Shown: positions 6,325 to 8,358 of the stretch, one piece after another
Layout: each line of letters starts with the position of its first letter
How positions within the stretch are numbered: the stretch's first letter is position 1
Source of the DNA: an uncultured Eubacteriales bacterium
GTDB lineage: Bacteria > Bacillota > Clostridia > Lachnospirales > Lachnospiraceae
Direction of reading: 5' to 3'
Length of the DNA stretch: 8,358 nucleotides
Assembly: GCA_900557175.1 (NCBI GenBank)
Contig: USSL01000065.1
Coordinates: forward strand, 1-8,358
Notes under the pieces: generated by a model
Database searches by the model: none
What the model was told of the DNA's origin: nothing
The model's input: the letters and a program-made list of their open reading frames with translations, nothing else
Position numbers and translations under genes: made by a program

Positions 6325-7530
6325 TTATTTTGAAAGCTGTGCTTCGACAGCCTTAACGGCCGCCTCAAGCTGCCTGTCTGTATCATCGTCTTTTCCGGCT
6401 TCCACAAAAATATCCGGCGTAACACCGACACCGTGAATACTTCTGCCGTCCGGTGTAAAATATTTTGCACTTGTCAGCTTCATTGCCGAGCCGTCCGAAA
6501 ACGGAATAATGTACTGGACAACACCCTTCCCATAGGTTTGTTCCCCGACAATTTCAGCCCACTCATAGTCCTGGAGGGCTGCCGCAAATATTTCTGCCGC
6601 ACTGGCGCTGCTGCCGTTTGTGATCACCGCCATCGGAATATCCAAAACTTCCTCATTATCCGCATATTCTTCTTCACGTTTTCCGTTTTTATCCTCCGTA
6701 TAAACAAGAAGTCCCTCTGGCAGGAGACGATCCAATATCGGACAGACCGATGACATATTACCGCCGGGATTTCCCCGCACATCGACAATAAGACCTTCCA
6801 TGCCGTCTGCCAAAAGCTTATCCACAGCTTCATTAAATTGTTTTACTGTCACTTCCTCAAAACCGGTCAGCAAAATATAGCCGATATGATTTTCAAGCAT
6901 CTCATATCGTACTGTCTCCGCATCGATTTTCTGACGTGTCACCTTGATTTCCAAAGGCGCAGCTTCGCCGTCACGCTCAATGGTTATCGTTACGTCCGTG
7001 CCTTCCTCACCCTGTATTTTAGCGACAACATCATCACTGCTTAAGCCGTCAACACTTTCACCGTCAACCTCTGTGATCACATCACCGGCCTGAATACTTG
7101 CAGCCTTTCCCGGACCGTTTTCGCTCACCTCGACAATTACAAACTTTCCCGTATTCATATCCTGTGACATTGTTACGCCAATACCGCTGTAAACGCCTTC
7201 CGACTGAATAAGCAGCTGTTTATATTCTTCCGGCGTATAATAAGCTGTATATTTTTCATTAAGCCCATACACATAGCCTTTATAAACGCCCTCGCTCATA
7301 AGCGACGGATCAATTGTATCATCCTCCATATAATATGTGTCGATTACTTCATCAATAGCACTGATTTTATTCAGGATTTCCCTGTAGCGCTCCTGCTGCC
7401 CATCATCAAGCGCCGTTGTATTTACGGCAATAGCGCTGTAAATTTCATCTGAAAAAACGACACCGGCAAAAAAAGCAAGTCCTAATGCAATAAGCGCTGT
7501 CACCCCCCGCTTCACCTTATTATGTCCCAT
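6325..7530 (-). CDS. S41 family C-terminal processing protease (CtpA/CtpB type) with PDZ domain
   Basis: A 401-residue serine protease anchored in the membrane and facing outward. One hydrophobic segment at about 10-26 serves as signal anchor. A PDZ domain follows (about 112-190, YSGIGV to ERDG), then the S41 core with LIVDVRGNPGG (247-257). The Ser/Lys/Gln catalytic set is visible: S310 in SASAAE, K335 in YGKGVVQ and Q339. The 25-residue Ser-Lys gap equals that in CtpB and plant D1 protease. I chose ATG 7530 (MGHNKVKRG) because AGGA precedes it at a proper distance and the basic residues sit right before the hydrophobic segment; the frame is open 22 codons further up without a good site. It follows ftsX on the same strand, an arrangement also seen in B. 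subtilis near ctpB, which points to a cell-envelope role. Its natural substrate is unknown. Confidence 0.93.
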   Translation of the reverse strand: MGHNKVKRGVTALIALGLAFFAGVVFSDEIYSAIAVNTTALDDGQQERYREILNKISAIDEVIDTYYMEDDTIDPSLMSEGVYKGYVYGLNEKYTAYYTPEEYKQLLIQSEGVYSGIGVTMSQDMNTGKFVIVEVSENGPGKAASIQAGDVITEVDGESVDGLSSDDVVAKIQGEEGTDVTITIERDGEAAPLEIKVTRQKIDAETVRYEMLENHIGYILLTGFEEVTVKQFNEAVDKLLADGMEGLIVDVRGNPGGNMSSVCPILDRLLPEGLLVYTEDKNGKREEEYADNEEVLDIPMAVITNGSSASAAEIFAAALQDYEWAEIVGEQTYGKGVVQYIIPFSDGSAMKLTSAKYFTPDGRSIHGVGVTPDIFVEAGKDDDTDRQLEAAVKAVEAQLSK

Positions 7531-7562
7531 ATCATCATCCTTTCGGTCATTTAGTTTACACG

Positions 7563-7568
7563 ATTGTA
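7563..7568 (-). promoter_or_regulatory. Possible -10 box of the S41 protease gene
   Basis: TACAAT on the minus strand, 32 bases before the ATG codon. The hexamer 17 bases upstream (ATTAAA, 7586-7591) is a poor -35 and lies inside the arm of the 7584-7624 hairpin. If real, expression may need an activator or be controlled through that dyad; otherwise the gene depends on read-through from ftsX. Confidence 0.3.
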
Positions 7569-7583
7569 CAGCCCCCGCAGAGC

Positions 7584-7624
7584 TTTTTAATGACATAGAA
7601 AACGATTTCCTATGTCATTAAAAA
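7584..7624. repeat. Long near-perfect inverted repeat between ftsX and the protease gene
   Basis: TTTTTAATGACATAG (7584-7598) and CTATGTCATTAAAAA (7610-7624) pair over 15 bp without mismatch. After one A-C mismatch three more A-T pairs close a three-base loop. No U-tract follows it on the minus strand, so it is not a standard second terminator for ftsX. Candidates are an operator, an mRNA-stabilising hairpin or a small dispersed palindromic element. Confidence 0.8.
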
Positions 7625-7659
7625 AGCCGAACCGAAAAACGCCTGTTTCCGATCCGGCT
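7625..7659 (-). terminator. Rho-independent terminator of ftsX
   Basis: On the minus strand AGCCGGATCGGAAA (from 7659) pairs with TTTTCGGTTCGGCT (ending 7625) through Watson-Crick and G-U pairs, with a seven-base loop, and is followed by a run of T. It lies eight bases after the ftsX stop. The T-run is shared with the base of the neighbouring inverted repeat. Confidence 0.85.
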
Positions 7660-7666
7660 ATTATCA

Positions 7667-8358
7667 TTATACGCGAATATGCTTTCTTAATGTACCCCAG
7701 CTTCCGATAAGACCGATACCAAGACCGATGCCAAGAGAAATCGGGATTAACCATACAAAAACATCATTAACATTTGAAAATCTCAGGAAACTTACATCAG
7801 GGAAAGTTGCTCCGACAAACTCAACAACCTTCACATATAAAAAACGAAGCAGTACAAGCGGAACGGCTGAACCGACAAGACCAATCACAACTGATTCCAC
7901 AAGGAAAGGCCCTCTGACAAATAAATCTGTCGCGCCGATATACTTCATAATGGCAATTTCTTCCTTACGCGCCGTAATACCGATTGTGACTGTATTGCTT
8001 ATAAGGAAAATCGCAACGGCCACAAGAATAACAATAATCACAAATGACGCATAACCGATTAAACGGCTCAAGCTTGTAAAAGCATCCGCCAGCGTCTCTG
8101 AAGCATTGACCTTTCGGATTTCCGGCAAGCTTTCAAGATAAGAAACAAGCTCATCCTGCTTTGATGTATCTTTGAGATAAATTGTCAAACTGTCCATACC
8201 TTCAAGCGGATTCTCATTTTCGAGATTCGTAAGCGCATCGCTTGTCTCATCCTCACCGATCAGTACAGGTTTGAAATCTTCCCATGCCTGCTCGTCAGAA
8301 ATATAAGTCACTGACTCTACTTCTTCCCGCAGTTCAATGATTTTTTTAATATTCTGAA
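7667..8358 (-). CDS. ftsX: Cell division protein FtsX (3' part; N-terminus outside the window)
   Basis: The permease-like subunit of the FtsEX complex, which couples ATP hydrolysis by FtsE to activation of peptidoglycan hydrolases at the division site or side wall. About 229 C-terminal residues are visible and the frame stays open to the window edge. Order: end of the extracellular loop (EVESVTYISDEQAWEDF, then a region ending LESLPEIRKV), a membrane segment near 100-121, the cytoplasmic ARKEEIAIMKYIGA (129-142) typical of the FtsX/MacB permease core, and two further segments near 151-173 and 199-221. It ends LRKHIRV. The missing part should hold the first membrane helix and the start of the extracellular domain. 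ftsE is expected just upstream, beyond 8358. A terminator follows, so the S41 protease gene is not simply co-transcribed at full level. Confidence 0.92.
   Translation of the reverse strand, partial: QNIKKIIELREEVESVTYISDEQAWEDFKPVLIGEDETSDALTNLENENPLEGMDSLTIYLKDTSKQDELVSYLESLPEIRKVNASETLADAFTSLSRLIGYASFVIIVILVAVAIFLISNTVTIGITARKEEIAIMKYIGATDLFVRGPFLVESVVIGLVGSAVPLVLLRFLYVKVVEFVGATFPDVSFLRFSNVNDVFVWLIPISLGIGLGIGLIGSWGTLRKHIRV

Overview
The window looks like chromosomal DNA from a low-to-mid GC Gram-positive (Bacillota), most likely a clostridial gut-type organism of the Lachnospiraceae kind. The reasons are strong GGAGG ribosome sites, TTG starts, consensus sigma-A promoters, an FtsX next to a CtpB-type S41 protease, a DegV protein, and a CopA with a C-terminal chaperone-like domain. 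This placement is inference from gene style, not from a search. I see no CRISPR array, tRNA, rRNA, insertion sequence or phage gene.

Left part, plus strand (1-3617). A copper-export operon comes first: copA, a Cu(I) P1B-type ATPase with an N-terminal metal-binding domain and a fused C-terminal CopZ-like domain, then csoR, the Cu(I)-sensing repressor, 14 bases after the copA stop. The copA promoter lies outside the window. A separate gene follows with its own sigma-A-like promoter, which is overlapped by a perfect 9-bp dyad. It encodes a 165-residue coiled-coil protein whose middle is built from nearly identical 42-bp tandem repeats. A hairpin terminator closes this convergent boundary.

Right part, minus strand (3629-8358). 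Read in the direction of transcription (from high to low coordinates) it holds: the 3' part of ftsX (cell division / peptidoglycan hydrolase control), a strong terminator plus a second long hairpin, an S41 C-terminal processing protease with a PDZ domain, a consensus promoter driving a DegV/FakB-type fatty-acid-binding protein, a strong terminator, a decayed sensor histidine kinase remnant, a GNAT acetyltransferase, and a NagD-like HAD-IIA phosphatase.

Most genes are familiar families. The items most worth a second look are: (1) the histidine-kinase remnant at 5014-5245, where the phospho-acceptor helix is joined out of frame to the last strand of the ATPase domain, as if an internal deletion had occurred; (2) the in-frame ATG at 2402 in copA, which would give a free 68-residue CopZ and is preceded by the same ten bases (GTGTTATTCT) found at the start of copA itself; (3) the dyad-covered promoter at 2940-2973; (4) the long hairpin at 7584-7624 that shares the T-run of the ftsX terminator; and (5) the 42-bp coiled-coil repeats. 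I found no convincing new multi-gene system.
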